The notes under the pieces are model-generated. The model was not told the DNA's origin and ran no database searches. It was given only the letters and a program-made list of their open reading frames with translations. Below, in pieces: positions 27,014 to 36,567 of a stretch of DNA of 60,165 nucleotides. The DNA is from Thermoplasmata archaeon. Its GTDB lineage: Archaea; Thermoplasmatota; Thermoplasmata; Lutacidiplasmatales; UBA184. Numbering within the stretch: the stretch's first letter is position 1; each line of letters starts with the position of its first letter. Location: contig JAKAVY010000006.1 of assembly GCA_021827405.1 (NCBI GenBank), positions 1 to 60,165 on the forward strand, read 5' to 3'. A program made the translations under genes and the position numbers.

Positions 27014-28123
27014 TCAAGGGTGGGCCGGCGGGGAGGTCCCCGGGTCCCCTCCCGGAGGGGTCTCCCGCTTGCGGCGGGCGGTGTTGCTCTCGCTCATCCC
27101 CATGAGGACCAGGAAACCGGCCCCGGCGAGCACCACCGCCGCCACCACGAAGAGCCCCACCTGGACGACCTGGCCGACCACCGGCACGTTGTTCGGGGGT
27201 TGTGGCGTGACCCCCACGTAGATGTGTCCCTGCATCCCTGGGAAGTGACCGGGGACCGTGCAGACGTACTCGTACACCCCGTGGCTGGCCGGCATGGGGA
27301 TGGGGGGGGTCACCACCGGCGGAGCGCTGGGGCTCAGCGGGTCGTTCACCAGCGGAGGGTGGGCGACGAAGTAGGCGAGCAGTTGGCTGTTGGAGAAGCT
27401 GTTGGACAGGCCGGTGTCGTTGGGGATGGAGTCCAGGGTGAAGGTGTGGGAGAGCGCTCCCTGGACCCCCACCTCAAAGACGATGGGAAGCCCCGGGGAG
27501 GCGATGAGGATCGCGGGGACGAAGGTGATGGAGCCGGTGGCGTTCAGGAAGACCACCTGGTGGGGGCCGACCACGCCCGAGCCCACGTTCAGGAAGCCGA
27601 AGAGCCCGGCCTTGAACTGATACCCGCCGGAGGCGAGGGAGAGGAACTCGTAGCTGTCCCCCGACGGGCCCTTCAGGGTGTGGAAGGTGTAGTTCCAGTA
27701 CCCGACCTGCCCGGGGGCCAGGGTCAGGTTGACCAGGGAGGCGTTGGGGGGGGCGAAGAGGGCGAGGAGCTTCGCGGGGGTGATGTTCGCCGGGATCACC
27801 TGGTTGGGCGTGGCGTCCACGGTGAACGTGTGCTCCACGCTTCCCACGTTGACCAGGCGGAGGGAGAGCGTGGTGTTCGTCGAGACGTTCAGGGTGGACG
27901 GCTCGTAGCCGTTGTCGGTGACGTTGACCGTCAGGTTCTCCTGGGAGGCGGGAGAGCCTCCCGGCACGTACCGGGCGTAGCCGATGCTCTGGGGGCTGAC
28001 ATACCCGTCGAGATGGAGGAGGTAGGGGACGGAAAAGGCGCTCGCCACCATGGCGAGCACCACCACCAGGGAGAGGACTCCCCGGCGGGAACGCCCGGGC
28101 CCGCGCCTCCAGGGGGATCTCAT
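27014..28123 (-). CDS. Membrane-anchored tandem cupredoxin protein
   Basis: Two cupredoxin-like domains; C-terminal one retains SHTF ... YEYVCTVPGHFPGMQG ligands; N-terminal one has EHTF but no Cys-x4-His; C-terminal TM. Confidence 0.82.
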   Translation of the reverse strand: MRSPWRRGPGRSRRGVLSLVVVLAMVASAFSVPYLLHLDGYVSPQSIGYARYVPGGSPASQENLTVNVTDNGYEPSTLNVSTNTTLSLRLVNVGSVEHTFTVDATPNQVIPANITPAKLLALFAPPNASLVNLTLAPGQVGYWNYTFHTLKGPSGDSYEFLSLASGGYQFKAGLFGFLNVGSGVVGPHQVVFLNATGSITFVPAILIASPGLPIVFEVGVQGALSHTFTLDSIPNDTGLSNSFSNSQLLAYFVAHPPLVNDPLSPSAPPVVTPPIPMPASHGVYEYVCTVPGHFPGMQGHIYVGVTPQPPNNVPVVGQVVQVGLFVVAAVVLAGAGFLVLMGMSESNTARRKRETPPGGDPGTSPPAHP

Positions 28124-28178
28124 GGGGAAAAGCCCACGGGGCCGGCGTACATATCCCTGCGGTACTAACCGGCCCGGT

Positions 28179-29060
28179 TCAGCCCCCGGCCCGGTGTTCC
28201 TCCCGGGGGACGGGCGGACCGTGGCGGGGGAGGACCCGGGGGGCCTCCTCCCCCTCGAACCGACGGATGAGCTGGGTGGTGACCTCGATGAGGGGGTGGT
28301 GGCCCGACCGGTCGACCTCGATGTCCTCCAGGCCGACCAGGTGGTGCTCCCGGGCCAGACGTTCGAGCCCGATCTCCACCTTGTCGAAGTCCTCCGGCGT
28401 GTCGCAGACGAGCACGAAGGCCTGGAGCTGGCGGAGCCCCATCTCCCGGGCCGCGAGCGCCCGGTGGTGGCCGTCCACCAGCAGGTAGTCCTCCCCCTTG
28501 CGGATGGCCAGGACCGGCTCGGCGAACCCCCGCTCCAGTTCGTAGCGCCGTCCCTCCAGCTCGTCCTGGTAGACCTTCCACTGGGTGGGGTGCATCCGGC
28601 CCAGCGGGATGGTCATCCTCCGTAGGGAGAAGGTGAAACCGTAGCGGTCGTTCAGCAGCCGCCTGAGCGTCTCCGCCTTGAGGGGGCTCGCCCGTTCGAA
28701 GTGGCTCCGGACCACGTCCAGGTTGCTGAGGATCCCCACCAGCCGGCCGTCCTTGTCGACGACCGGGAGGTCCCGGAGCCCGTAGCGGAAGAGCACCCGG
28801 GCCGCGTCCTCCAGGTCCATCTCCGGGGTCGCCGTGTACGTCCCCGGGCGGGTGATCTGGGAGAGCGGGCGGTCCCGGTCCCCGGCGTTCCGGAGGAGCT
28901 CCTTGGCCGAGACGAACCCCACCAGCCTTCCCTGCCCATCGGTCACCGGCAAGCCGTGGTGCCGGCTCTGGGTCAGCTGGTCGATGGCCTCCCCGACCGT
29001 GGCCTCCCGGGTCACATGCTCCACCCGGAGCACCATGTAATCGCGGACCTTGTCGGCCAT
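28179..29060 (-). CDS. CBS-domain pair fused to ParB/SerK-like domain
   Basis: CBS repeats (ATVGEAIDQLTQSRHHGLPVTDGQGRLVGFVSAKEL; DLEDAARVLFRYGLRDLPVVDKDGRLVGILSNLDVV), then EPVLAIRKGEDYLLVDGHHRALAAREMG. Confidence 0.85.
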   Translation of the reverse strand: MADKVRDYMVLRVEHVTREATVGEAIDQLTQSRHHGLPVTDGQGRLVGFVSAKELLRNAGDRDRPLSQITRPGTYTATPEMDLEDAARVLFRYGLRDLPVVDKDGRLVGILSNLDVVRSHFERASPLKAETLRRLLNDRYGFTFSLRRMTIPLGRMHPTQWKVYQDELEGRRYELERGFAEPVLAIRKGEDYLLVDGHHRALAAREMGLRQLQAFVLVCDTPEDFDKVEIGLERLAREHHLVGLEDIEVDRSGHHPLIEVTTQLIRRFEGEEAPRVLPRHGPPVPREEHRAGG

Positions 29061-29091
29061 GCTGTTCCGCCGGGGAGCGGCCCCGGGGGGG

Positions 29092-29688
29092 CTACCGGCT
29101 CCGTTCGTCCCGGAAGTACGAGCAGAGCAGGTGGCCCAGGATCAGGTGGGCGTCCTCGATGTGCTGCATGTTCTGGGAGGGGACCACCACGGCCCGGTCG
29201 CAGAGGGCCTTCTGCTTCCCTCCCCCCATGCCGATGAGCCCCACCGTCACCATCCCCAACTTCCGGGCCTCCTCCAGGCCCCGGAGCACGTTGGGGGAGT
29301 TCCCGCTCCCCGAGATCCCGACGGCCACGTCCCCGGGGCGGCCCAGGTTCTTCAGCTGCTCGGCGTACACCTCGGCGTAGGCCAGGTCGTTCGCCCAGGC
29401 CAGGAGGGTGGGGACGGGGTCGGAGAGCGAGAGGCACCGGAACCTCGGCTGCCCCGGGGCGATGGTGAGCTTGGCCAGGTCGTTGGCCAGGTGGCTACCG
29501 GTGGAGGCGCTGCCACCGTTCCCGAAGAAGAAGATCGTGGACCCGTCCTTGCGGGCGCGGGAGAAGAGCTCCGTGAGCTCCCCCAGCCCCTCGAGCAGGT
29601 AGGGGGCGGTGACGGAGGCCACGGTCTCGGCCACATATCCATGGACGTATTCCTCGAGGCTCTTCCCCATCGGGCCTTCCTCCTTCAC
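29092..29688 (-). CDS. SIS-domain sugar-phosphate isomerase, GmhA-like
   Basis: FFFGNGGSASTGSHLANDLAK, VGISGSGNSPNVLRGLEEARKLGMVTVGLIGMGGG. Confidence 0.87.
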   Translation of the reverse strand: MKEEGPMGKSLEEYVHGYVAETVASVTAPYLLEGLGELTELFSRARKDGSTIFFFGNGGSASTGSHLANDLAKLTIAPGQPRFRCLSLSDPVPTLLAWANDLAYAEVYAEQLKNLGRPGDVAVGISGSGNSPNVLRGLEEARKLGMVTVGLIGMGGGKQKALCDRAVVVPSQNMQHIEDAHLILGHLLCSYFRDERSR

Positions 29689-30665
29689 CGTCCCACGAAG
29701 ACGATCCGCGACCCCTCGTTGGAGATGTGGACCGGCAAGTGGCGATGTCCTGAGAGAGCCTCGGCTACTTGAGGGCTCTTCCCGGGGGGGACCACCAGGA
29801 GGAGGAACCCTCCCCCCCCCGCCCCCGTGACCTTCCCTCCGAGAGCCCCGGCCTTCCGGGCCTTCGCGTACATGGCATCGATGTCCCCGTTGCTGATCCC
29901 GTGGCTCAGGGTCTTCTTCAGCTCCCAGCCCTCGTCGAGGAGGCGGCCGACCCCTTCGTAATCGCCGGCGAGGACGGCCTCCCGGGTCCGGACGGCCAGG
30001 TCCCGGAGCCGGTCCAGGGCCGGGGCGTTCTCCGCCGAACGGCGGTTCTGCTCCCCCAGGATCTGTCCGGAGCGCCGGGTGGTGCCCGTGTAGTACAGGG
30101 ACAGGTACGCCTCGAAGCGTTCCGTCTCCGCCCGGGAGAGGGGAAGCGGCTCCACCGAGACGCTATCGTCGGGGAGGAAGGTGTAGTGCCGGACCCCGCC
30201 GAAGGCGGCGGCGTACTGGTCTTGCTTCCCGCTGGGCTCTCCCAGCCGCTCGATCTCGATCCGGCAGGCCTCCTCGGCGAGCTCCCGGGGGCTCTTCAAT
30301 TGCCCCCGGAAGGCCCAGAGCGCGTTGAGGATGCCCACCGCGAAGGAGCTCGACGAGCCGAGGCCGGTGCCCTCGGCGGGGATGTCCGAGACCGTGACGA
30401 TCTCCACCGCGCCGGTGACGCCCGTGGTCTGCATCGCCTCCCGGATCATGGGGTGGTTAACGTCCTCCACCCGGCGGACGTACTCGGCCGTCCGGGAGTA
30501 GCTCACCCGGATGTCCTGGTCGAACTTCTCGTTCACCAGGACGTAGACGTAGCGGTCCAAGGCCGCCGAGACCACCTCCCCACCCCCCCGGGCCCGGTAG
30601 TACGAGGCGAGGTCGGTCCCCCCGCCGGCGAGGGAGACCCTGAGGGGGGTCCGGCTGATGATCAC
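29685..30665 (-). CDS. GHMP kinase, HddA-like (heptose 7-phosphate kinase family)
   Basis: MIISRTPLRVSLAGGGTDLASYY, IPAEGTGLGSSSSFAVGILNAL, GEPSGKQDQYAAAFGG; ATGA-type overlap with the SIS gene. Confidence 0.87.
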   Translation of the reverse strand: MIISRTPLRVSLAGGGTDLASYYRARGGGEVVSAALDRYVYVLVNEKFDQDIRVSYSRTAEYVRRVEDVNHPMIREAMQTTGVTGAVEIVTVSDIPAEGTGLGSSSSFAVGILNALWAFRGQLKSPRELAEEACRIEIERLGEPSGKQDQYAAAFGGVRHYTFLPDDSVSVEPLPLSRAETERFEAYLSLYYTGTTRRSGQILGEQNRRSAENAPALDRLRDLAVRTREAVLAGDYEGVGRLLDEGWELKKTLSHGISNGDIDAMYAKARKAGALGGKVTGAGGGGFLLLVVPPGKSPQVAEALSGHRHLPVHISNEGSRIVFVGR

Positions 30666-30689
30666 GAGGGCCCGGGAGGGAGGGGAGCA

Positions 30690-32840
30690 TTAAGGGTCTT
30701 CGGGGACCGGGGACCCCCCCGAGGCCGGTTCCGGGCGGTGGCGAGGGCGTGCCCCCTTCGGGATGGCCTCCGCCGGGTGGCGCCGGCCTTTGAAGATCCG
30801 CTCCACCTCGTCCCGGACCGAGACCAACGGTTTGAGGCCCGGGAGCGCGTCCGCGAACTGGACCGCCCGCCGGTCGAGGAGGATGCCCAGGCCCCGGTCG
30901 TCCTCGGAGCGGATCATCCGGCCGAGGGCCTGGAGCACGGCCCGCCGGGCGGGCGCCACCATGCCATACTCCCATCCCCGGCCGGTCAGGTGGTCCAGGT
31001 ATCGGATGAGCGCTTCCCGCCGGGCGGTGGGGCGGGGGAAGGGGATGCCCACGAGGATCACGCACTCGAGCTCTTCGTCCGGGAAGTCGATCCCTTCGGC
31101 CACGCGTCCCCCGCACACGCCGAGGAGGATCCCCGCCCCGGGGGAGCGTTTGAACCCCTCCACCAGGTTCCAGAGCTGTTCGGAAGGCATCCTACGGCTC
31201 TCCATGACCGCCCCCCGGGGGAGCTCGGAGGAGAGCCCCTGGGCCAGGAACCGGTCCAAGAGGGCGAAGCTGGGGAAGAAGGCGGCCGTCTTCACCGGCA
31301 GCTCCCTCAGGGTCCCCACGAGGGCCCGGTAGAGCCGGGGGAGCGCCTCGGGGTCCCCCTGGAGGTCCTCGTGGCGGCTGGTCACGTCGGGAACGTAGCG
31401 CAGGACCCGATGGGAGACCGGGAACGGGGAAGGCACGGTCAGCCGGGCGCTGTCCACGGGGAGCCCCAGAGTGTCCCGATATTCCTCCAGGGGCGCGAGG
31501 GTGCCGGAGAGATGGACGGAGAGGTGCGTCCCCAGGATAGGGCTCGCCGGCTCCCGGGCGTCCAGCGCGTAGGCCTCCACCGCCCGGTGGGGGCTCGCGA
31601 CGGCGGCCTTCACGTATTCCGGGGGGTCCACGCCGCCCCACGAAAGGAGGTTCTCGGCGACCGTGGCCGCGTAGGAACGGGGGAGCCGACGGGCCTGCCT
31701 CCGGCGGTCCCGGAGGCGTTCCCCCCACTCGGCAAGGGACAGGAGCATCTGGCGGAGGTCGTGGCTGGTCCCCCCCACCTCGGACAGGAGCCGGTCTTCC
31801 AGCCCGCCGGGGGGAAGGAGCCCGTCCTCCTCACCGGCGTACTCCTCCACGACCTCGGAAAGGACCTCCTCCACCTGGGTGAGGAAGGCCACGGCCGGCC
31901 GTTGGGGAAGCGGGCCCCCCGGGGCGGAGCCCACCGCCAGGAGGGGGAAGTCGCCGTGCTCCTCCACCTCCTCCCGGGCCCGGTGCACCGTCTCGAGTCC
32001 GAGCCTCAAGGTGATGCTCTCCCGGAGGTACTCGGGGAGGTTGTGGGCCTCGTCGATGACCAGGTCCACCTGGTCCAGGGAGACCCCCAACCAAGTGAGG
32101 AGCGAGGGCCGGATCCTCGGGTGGAAGAAGAACACGTAGGGGGCGACCACCACCGTCGCGTCCCGGCAGAGCCGTTTGGCGAGCTCGTAGGGGCAGAGGT
32201 TCTCCGCCGAGGCCAGGGCCTTGAACCGGTTGGAATCCGGCGCCTCCTGGGCGATCCGCTCGGCCATCCGGGGGAGGTCGGCGGCGATGAGCTGGGCGTA
32301 GTACGGGCACCCTTCCAGGTCGGTCAGTTCGAGGGTGGACTTCTTCCGGCCCCGGGCCGGCGGGCCCGCCGGGGTCGGTCCGGTCCGGTCCGGGGCGGCG
32401 GGCCGCTCGGTGGCCCGCTTGCGGTCCGCGCAGAGCTTCCCGATCTCCTCCGCGCTGGCCCCCTCCATCTCCGGCAACGCCTCGAAGAGGAGACAGCGTG
32501 CCTGTCGCCCCTCCAAGGCCAAGGCGAGCACCGGGTGCCCGGTCCGACGGGCGATGGCCCGGGTCTCGGCCAGGACCTGGGCGCTCTGGGAGTGGGTCCG
32601 GACCAGGTAGAGGACCTTGTGCCCGCTCTCCCGGGCATGGGGGATGAGCGGGGCGAGCACGGCCACCGTCTTGCCGCTGCCCGTGGGGGCATCCAGAAGG
32701 AGCGCCCCTCCGCGATGGGTCCGTTCCGTGACGGCCCGGAGGATCCCTTCCTGGGAGGGGCGGACCCGGTACGGGAAGGCCCCTCCGGCCGGCCGGGCCT
32801 TCTTTTCGGGGGGCCGGGGGAAGGAGGCGGGAGGGGGCAT
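30690..32840 (-). CDS. XPD/Rad3-family DNA helicase with Fe-S cluster cysteines
   Basis: LLDAPTGSGKTVAVLAPL, DEAHNL, Cys set in ARCLLF/KLCADR/GCPYY/LCPYELAK, QALGRMIRSEDDRG. Confidence 0.93.
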   Translation of the reverse strand: MPPPASFPRPPEKKARPAGGAFPYRVRPSQEGILRAVTERTHRGGALLLDAPTGSGKTVAVLAPLIPHARESGHKVLYLVRTHSQSAQVLAETRAIARRTGHPVLALALEGRQARCLLFEALPEMEGASAEEIGKLCADRKRATERPAAPDRTGPTPAGPPARGRKKSTLELTDLEGCPYYAQLIAADLPRMAERIAQEAPDSNRFKALASAENLCPYELAKRLCRDATVVVAPYVFFFHPRIRPSLLTWLGVSLDQVDLVIDEAHNLPEYLRESITLRLGLETVHRAREEVEEHGDFPLLAVGSAPGGPLPQRPAVAFLTQVEEVLSEVVEEYAGEEDGLLPPGGLEDRLLSEVGGTSHDLRQMLLSLAEWGERLRDRRRQARRLPRSYAATVAENLLSWGGVDPPEYVKAAVASPHRAVEAYALDAREPASPILGTHLSVHLSGTLAPLEEYRDTLGLPVDSARLTVPSPFPVSHRVLRYVPDVTSRHEDLQGDPEALPRLYRALVGTLRELPVKTAAFFPSFALLDRFLAQGLSSELPRGAVMESRRMPSEQLWNLVEGFKRSPGAGILLGVCGGRVAEGIDFPDEELECVILVGIPFPRPTARREALIRYLDHLTGRGWEYGMVAPARRAVLQALGRMIRSEDDRGLGILLDRRAVQFADALPGLKPLVSVRDEVERIFKGRRHPAEAIPKGARPRHRPEPASGGSPVPEDP

Positions 32841-33035
32841 CAGACCTCGCCGTGGGGGGCCCCGCCGGACGATAAAGCCCCCCGCCGGCCGCGGGGCGGG
32901 CCCCCGCGGGCCGGGCCATGAACGGAGAGGGACCGTCCGAAGTCCCGGAACCCTCCCCGCGCAGGGGAGAGCCCCCCGAAGCGCGCGGGGGGGGTCTGGC
33001 CGGTCCCGGGGACCCGCGTCCGTGGCGGGCCGGGC

Positions 33036-34286
33036 TCAGCGGAGCGCGCCCTTCCACGCCCCCGGGACCCGGGAAGGGTAGGTCACCCGGTCCGCTCCCA
33101 CGGCCGAGGCCAGGCGGGCCACGGCGGCCCGGATCCTCTCCCCGGTGTGCCGGTCTTGAGGGGCACCGGGTTCGGCGTGGACCGCCTGGATGTGGAGGAC
33201 ACCGGATTCCCGGTCGAGGCGCGGATCGATCCGGCCCAGGAACCGGTCTCCCCAGAGGATGGGGAGCACGTAGGTCCCGAACCGGCGCTTCTCTGGAGGG
33301 AGGAACTGCTCCCGGACGTAGTCGAAGTCGAAGAGGCGCCGGGTCCGGGGGATCTCGTAGAGCATGTTGTCGAACGGGGGTAACAGGGAGAGTCGGGGTT
33401 CCCAGCTCCCATCGCCCAGGGTCTGGAGGAGAGGCCGGTCCTCCGCGTGGAGGTAGCGCTCTTCCCGGCGCCGGGAGCCTTCGACGTTCACGGGGACGAT
33501 GGTCCCCTCCTTCCGGAGAGACTCGAGCGCCCGCGGAAGGTCCTGGTAGCGGCCTCGTGGGAAGTAGCGGTGGATCTCCCGGGGCGTGGCGATGCCGAGG
33601 GCCCGGAGGGCGCGTTGGGCCGCTTCCCGTTCGAGCTCCTCTTCCGGCAGCTCCTTCCTCTGGACCGAACCCGGCAGGAACGTATCCGTCAGTCCCCAGA
33701 CGTTCTGGCCCCCCTGGTGCGCGACCACCATCACCTTACCCTGCATGTGCAGGTGGTAGAGCATCTGGGCGACATCGCTGCTCGGGCTCCAGTCCCCGTC
33801 GCGGCGCTTCGTGGTGGGATGGTCCCGGAATCCGCTGAGCGGGAGGGGGCCGTTCCGGAGCTCGGCGAGCATCCTCCTCCTAAGGTCGGAGCGCTCGCTC
33901 AGGAAACGCTGGTACCGGGCCCGCTGCGCCCCCCACGACCGGGTCAGCGAATACGGGTATCTTCGCATCAGGGAGTAGTACAGGGGGTAATCCTCGGTGA
34001 GGACGAGGGAGGCGATGGGGGTCCAGTGGAGCATGAGGCTCTTCTCCTTCCAGAGCATCCGTTCGAGCCCCGCGGGATCGAACCTCTCCAGGCGGGCCCA
34101 CAGGGAAAGGAGGTGCGAGGGGGCCACGATGGGGACGGGGTCCCATTGTACGTAGGCCAGGTCCCGGATCACGGAGAGCGCGTCCGCGCGGGTCCCCCTC
34201 AAGAGGGGCGCACCCCCAAGGTGCTGCTTCGTCACGACCAGCCGCCGGGCGGTCTCCGCGCTGATGGACAGCGGGGTCTCGCTCAT
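33036..34286 (-). CDS. Winged-helix protein of the YcaQ/AlkZ-like (HTH_42) DNA glycosylase family
   Basis: ARRLVVTKQHLGG, VIRDLAYVQWDPVPIVAPSHLLSLWARL, LHWTPIASLVLTEDYPLY, FDNMLYEIPRTRRLFDFDYVREQFLPPEKRRFGTYVLPILWGDRFLGRIDPRLDR. Confidence 0.85.
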   Translation of the reverse strand: MSETPLSISAETARRLVVTKQHLGGAPLLRGTRADALSVIRDLAYVQWDPVPIVAPSHLLSLWARLERFDPAGLERMLWKEKSLMLHWTPIASLVLTEDYPLYYSLMRRYPYSLTRSWGAQRARYQRFLSERSDLRRRMLAELRNGPLPLSGFRDHPTTKRRDGDWSPSSDVAQMLYHLHMQGKVMVVAHQGGQNVWGLTDTFLPGSVQRKELPEEELEREAAQRALRALGIATPREIHRYFPRGRYQDLPRALESLRKEGTIVPVNVEGSRRREERYLHAEDRPLLQTLGDGSWEPRLSLLPPFDNMLYEIPRTRRLFDFDYVREQFLPPEKRRFGTYVLPILWGDRFLGRIDPRLDRESGVLHIQAVHAEPGAPQDRHTGERIRAAVARLASAVGADRVTYPSRVPGAWKGALR

Positions 34287-34562
34287 GGACGGCGCCGCCG
34301 GGGCCCGCCGGCGGAGGGCTTCCCCCATTGGAGCGGCCCTCTCGAGGCGTTCGAGACGAGCCGGCCAGCCCGAACGGCGGGCACGTCCGGGAAGCGGGAG
34401 GGCCTCCGGCTCCGGGAATCCCGAAGGCAGATCACCGGGACCCCCGCCCCGCAGATGGGGGTACGGTCCTCGGCCGCCATCCTCAGGGTCCGCGTGAGCA
34501 TGCCCGGGAGAGGTCTCGCCTCCCGATAAACGGCGCGGACGGGCCGCTGGGGAGCCGGTCCC

Positions 34563-35153
34563 TCAGCTCCCCGGGGGCTTGCGGTAGGGATGGAATTCGT
34601 CGGCGAGCAACCCGAAGCGCTCCCCCCTCCGGTACTCCCCATCGATGAGCCATTGGTCCCGGTCGAACCCCTCGGACCGGAAGCCGAGCCGGGTCAGGAC
34701 CGCCCGGGACCGTGCGTTGCCCTCGACGATCCCCGTTTCCAGGCGGTGGAGCCGCAGGGTCCCGAAGGCCTCCTCGCAGAGGCGGGAGGCGGCCTCACTG
34801 GCGTAACCGTGCCCCCAGTGCTCTCGTTCGACCCAGTATCCCAGGTGCCCGCGACGGTCGCGCAAGGACCGCACCTCGAGCCCCGCCCCGCCCACCAGCT
34901 CCCCGGTGTCGGAGAGGGTGCAGTGAAGGGGATAGCGTTCCCCCGAGGCGATACCCTTTCGCGCCCGGGCGATGAACTGGCGGGCATCGGCGAGGGTGTA
35001 CCGGGGCCAGAGAGGAAGGGTCCGGGTGATCTCCCGGTTGGAGAAGGCCTTCGCGAGGACACGGGCGTCGGAGGGGCGCGGGGCTCTCAGGAGCAACCGG
35101 GCCGTCCGAAGCGGCAACCGGATCCGGCGCAGACGGACGGGCTCGGGAGGCAT
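34563..35153 (-). CDS. GNAT acetyltransferase (RimJ/RimL type)
   Basis: LRTARLLLRAPRPSDA, GYWVEREHWGHGYASEAASRLCEEAFGTLRLHRLETGIVEGNARSRAVLTRLGFRSEG. Confidence 0.92.
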   Translation of the reverse strand: MPPEPVRLRRIRLPLRTARLLLRAPRPSDARVLAKAFSNREITRTLPLWPRYTLADARQFIARARKGIASGERYPLHCTLSDTGELVGGAGLEVRSLRDRRGHLGYWVEREHWGHGYASEAASRLCEEAFGTLRLHRLETGIVEGNARSRAVLTRLGFRSEGFDRDQWLIDGEYRRGERFGLLADEFHPYRKPPGS

Positions 35154-35289
35154 AGGCGGGAAGTCTCCAGACGGGAGATTATGCTTTTGCCGGTCCCCAG
35201 GGGGCCCGGTCTGCGCCCACAGGACCGGTCCCCCCCCAACCGAGGGTCCAGCCTCTTCCTTCCGGGGTCGATGGGGTCCTCGGTGGGGA

Positions 35290-36567
35290 TCACCTCTTGT
35301 GCGCCTCGCTCCAGCGCGTCCGGATCTCCCGGATCCGGTCCTGGTTCAGACCGAGAAGGGGATTCAGCGAGGGAAAGAGTACCGGAAGGGTCCCGACGGC
35401 CCAGACCAGCGCTAGGCCTACCAAGAGAGCCCCCAGAGCCTCGGCGGCCCCGCGGAAGGCAGGACCGCCCGCTCCTCCCGACAAGGCAAAGCCCGCGACC
35501 CCGCTGATCAGCACCGCCGAGAGGGTCCACAACATCCGTTTGGTCCACTGGTGGGAGACGCGCTGGAAAGGCGCGATCATTCCGAACCACATCAGTAGGA
35601 TGGTCAGGCCAAAGAACCCCAGAAGACCAAGCATCGCGTGGACCGGGATCTGGGTGAACCGGCCGGTGGAGAGCATCCAGAGCGCGACTGTTCCCCCGCC
35701 GATGAAGAAGGCTGCCGCCGTAACGTGGAGGACCGCTTGGGGTCGGGGGGTCTTCGCCCGTCCCGCGAGGTCGACAAGGATGACCAGGAAGGTCACCGCA
35801 AAGATCATCTCGGGAATGGCAAGAAGGGAAAGTAGACCTTCGGGGTCAGAGGAGGGGATGAGCATCCCGGCGGGGACGAGGATGGCCCCCAGGGGCCCGG
35901 TGACGGTCATCAGGCCGGTCGCGAAGGGAGGCGGATCGGCCGCGAGGGAGCGCGGGACCATCCGAAGCGAGACCGCTCCGATCAGCAAGACGACGTGCCC
36001 TAGTACGAACAGATGGACCCCCGCGATCCACCACCCGAACCCGGGGCCGGTCTGAAAGGCAGAGACCGTGAACAACAACCCCGCCCCCGCGGCAGCCACC
36101 CAGGAGGACAGGAAGAGCGGAATGGTGGAAAAGTCGGCGGGCCTTGCCGGAGGACCAGCCCCGGCAACGGGAGGGGTGCGGAAGGCGCCAGCGAACCGGA
36201 GAGAGATCACCAGGAAAGTGACGGTCAGCAGTCCAGCGGCTAACGCGAAGCCGGTGGCGGCAAAGGTCGCGGGGAGAAGCCCCGATAGCGCGATGAATCC
36301 TAGGAGGGTGCCGGTCTCGGCCACGCCCGCCATTACCGGGTCCCCGGTCCGGGGATGAAGCGGCCGCCTGGCCACGGCCGGGAAGAGATGGAGGGCGAAT
36401 CCGAGGGTCGAAAAGGCGAGGAATCCCATCAGAAGGAGCCAGAGGAAGGCGTCCCATCGAGCTCCCAGTACCCCGGTGTAGGCGATGAACGCCAGCAATC
36501 CCCCGGCGAGCGCCAGGTGTGCCAGCGCGCCGGTCAGGAAAATGCGTGAGGACGTGTGCAAGGGCAT
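35290..36567 (-). CDS. Polytopic multi-His membrane protein, NnrS/heme-copper-oxidase-like (candidate heme protein)
   Basis: About 12 hydrophobic segments with intramembrane His (FALHLFPAVARR, GVHLFVLGHVVLLIGAVSLRMVPR, VLHVTAA, VHAMLGLLGFFGL). Confidence 0.7.
   Translation of the reverse strand: MPLHTSSRIFLTGALAHLALAGGLLAFIAYTGVLGARWDAFLWLLLMGFLAFSTLGFALHLFPAVARRPLHPRTGDPVMAGVAETGTLLGFIALSGLLPATFAATGFALAAGLLTVTFLVISLRFAGAFRTPPVAGAGPPARPADFSTIPLFLSSWVAAAGAGLLFTVSAFQTGPGFGWWIAGVHLFVLGHVVLLIGAVSLRMVPRSLAADPPPFATGLMTVTGPLGAILVPAGMLIPSSDPEGLLSLLAIPEMIFAVTFLVILVDLAGRAKTPRPQAVLHVTAAAFFIGGGTVALWMLSTGRFTQIPVHAMLGLLGFFGLTILLMWFGMIAPFQRVSHQWTKRMLWTLSAVLISGVAGFALSGGAGGPAFRGAAEALGALLVGLALVWAVGTLPVLFPSLNPLLGLNQDRIREIRTRWSEAHKR

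Noticed and set aside
32884-32915. Strong GC hairpin near GGCCGCGGGGCGGGCCCCCGCGGGCC as a terminator
   Set aside because: In a ~75% GC background such hairpins are common; no U-tract and not adjacent to a stop codon.
29769-32921. 1050-aa plus-strand ORF
   Set aside because: Antisense of the HddA-like kinase and XPD-like helicase; biased composition and no recognisable motif.
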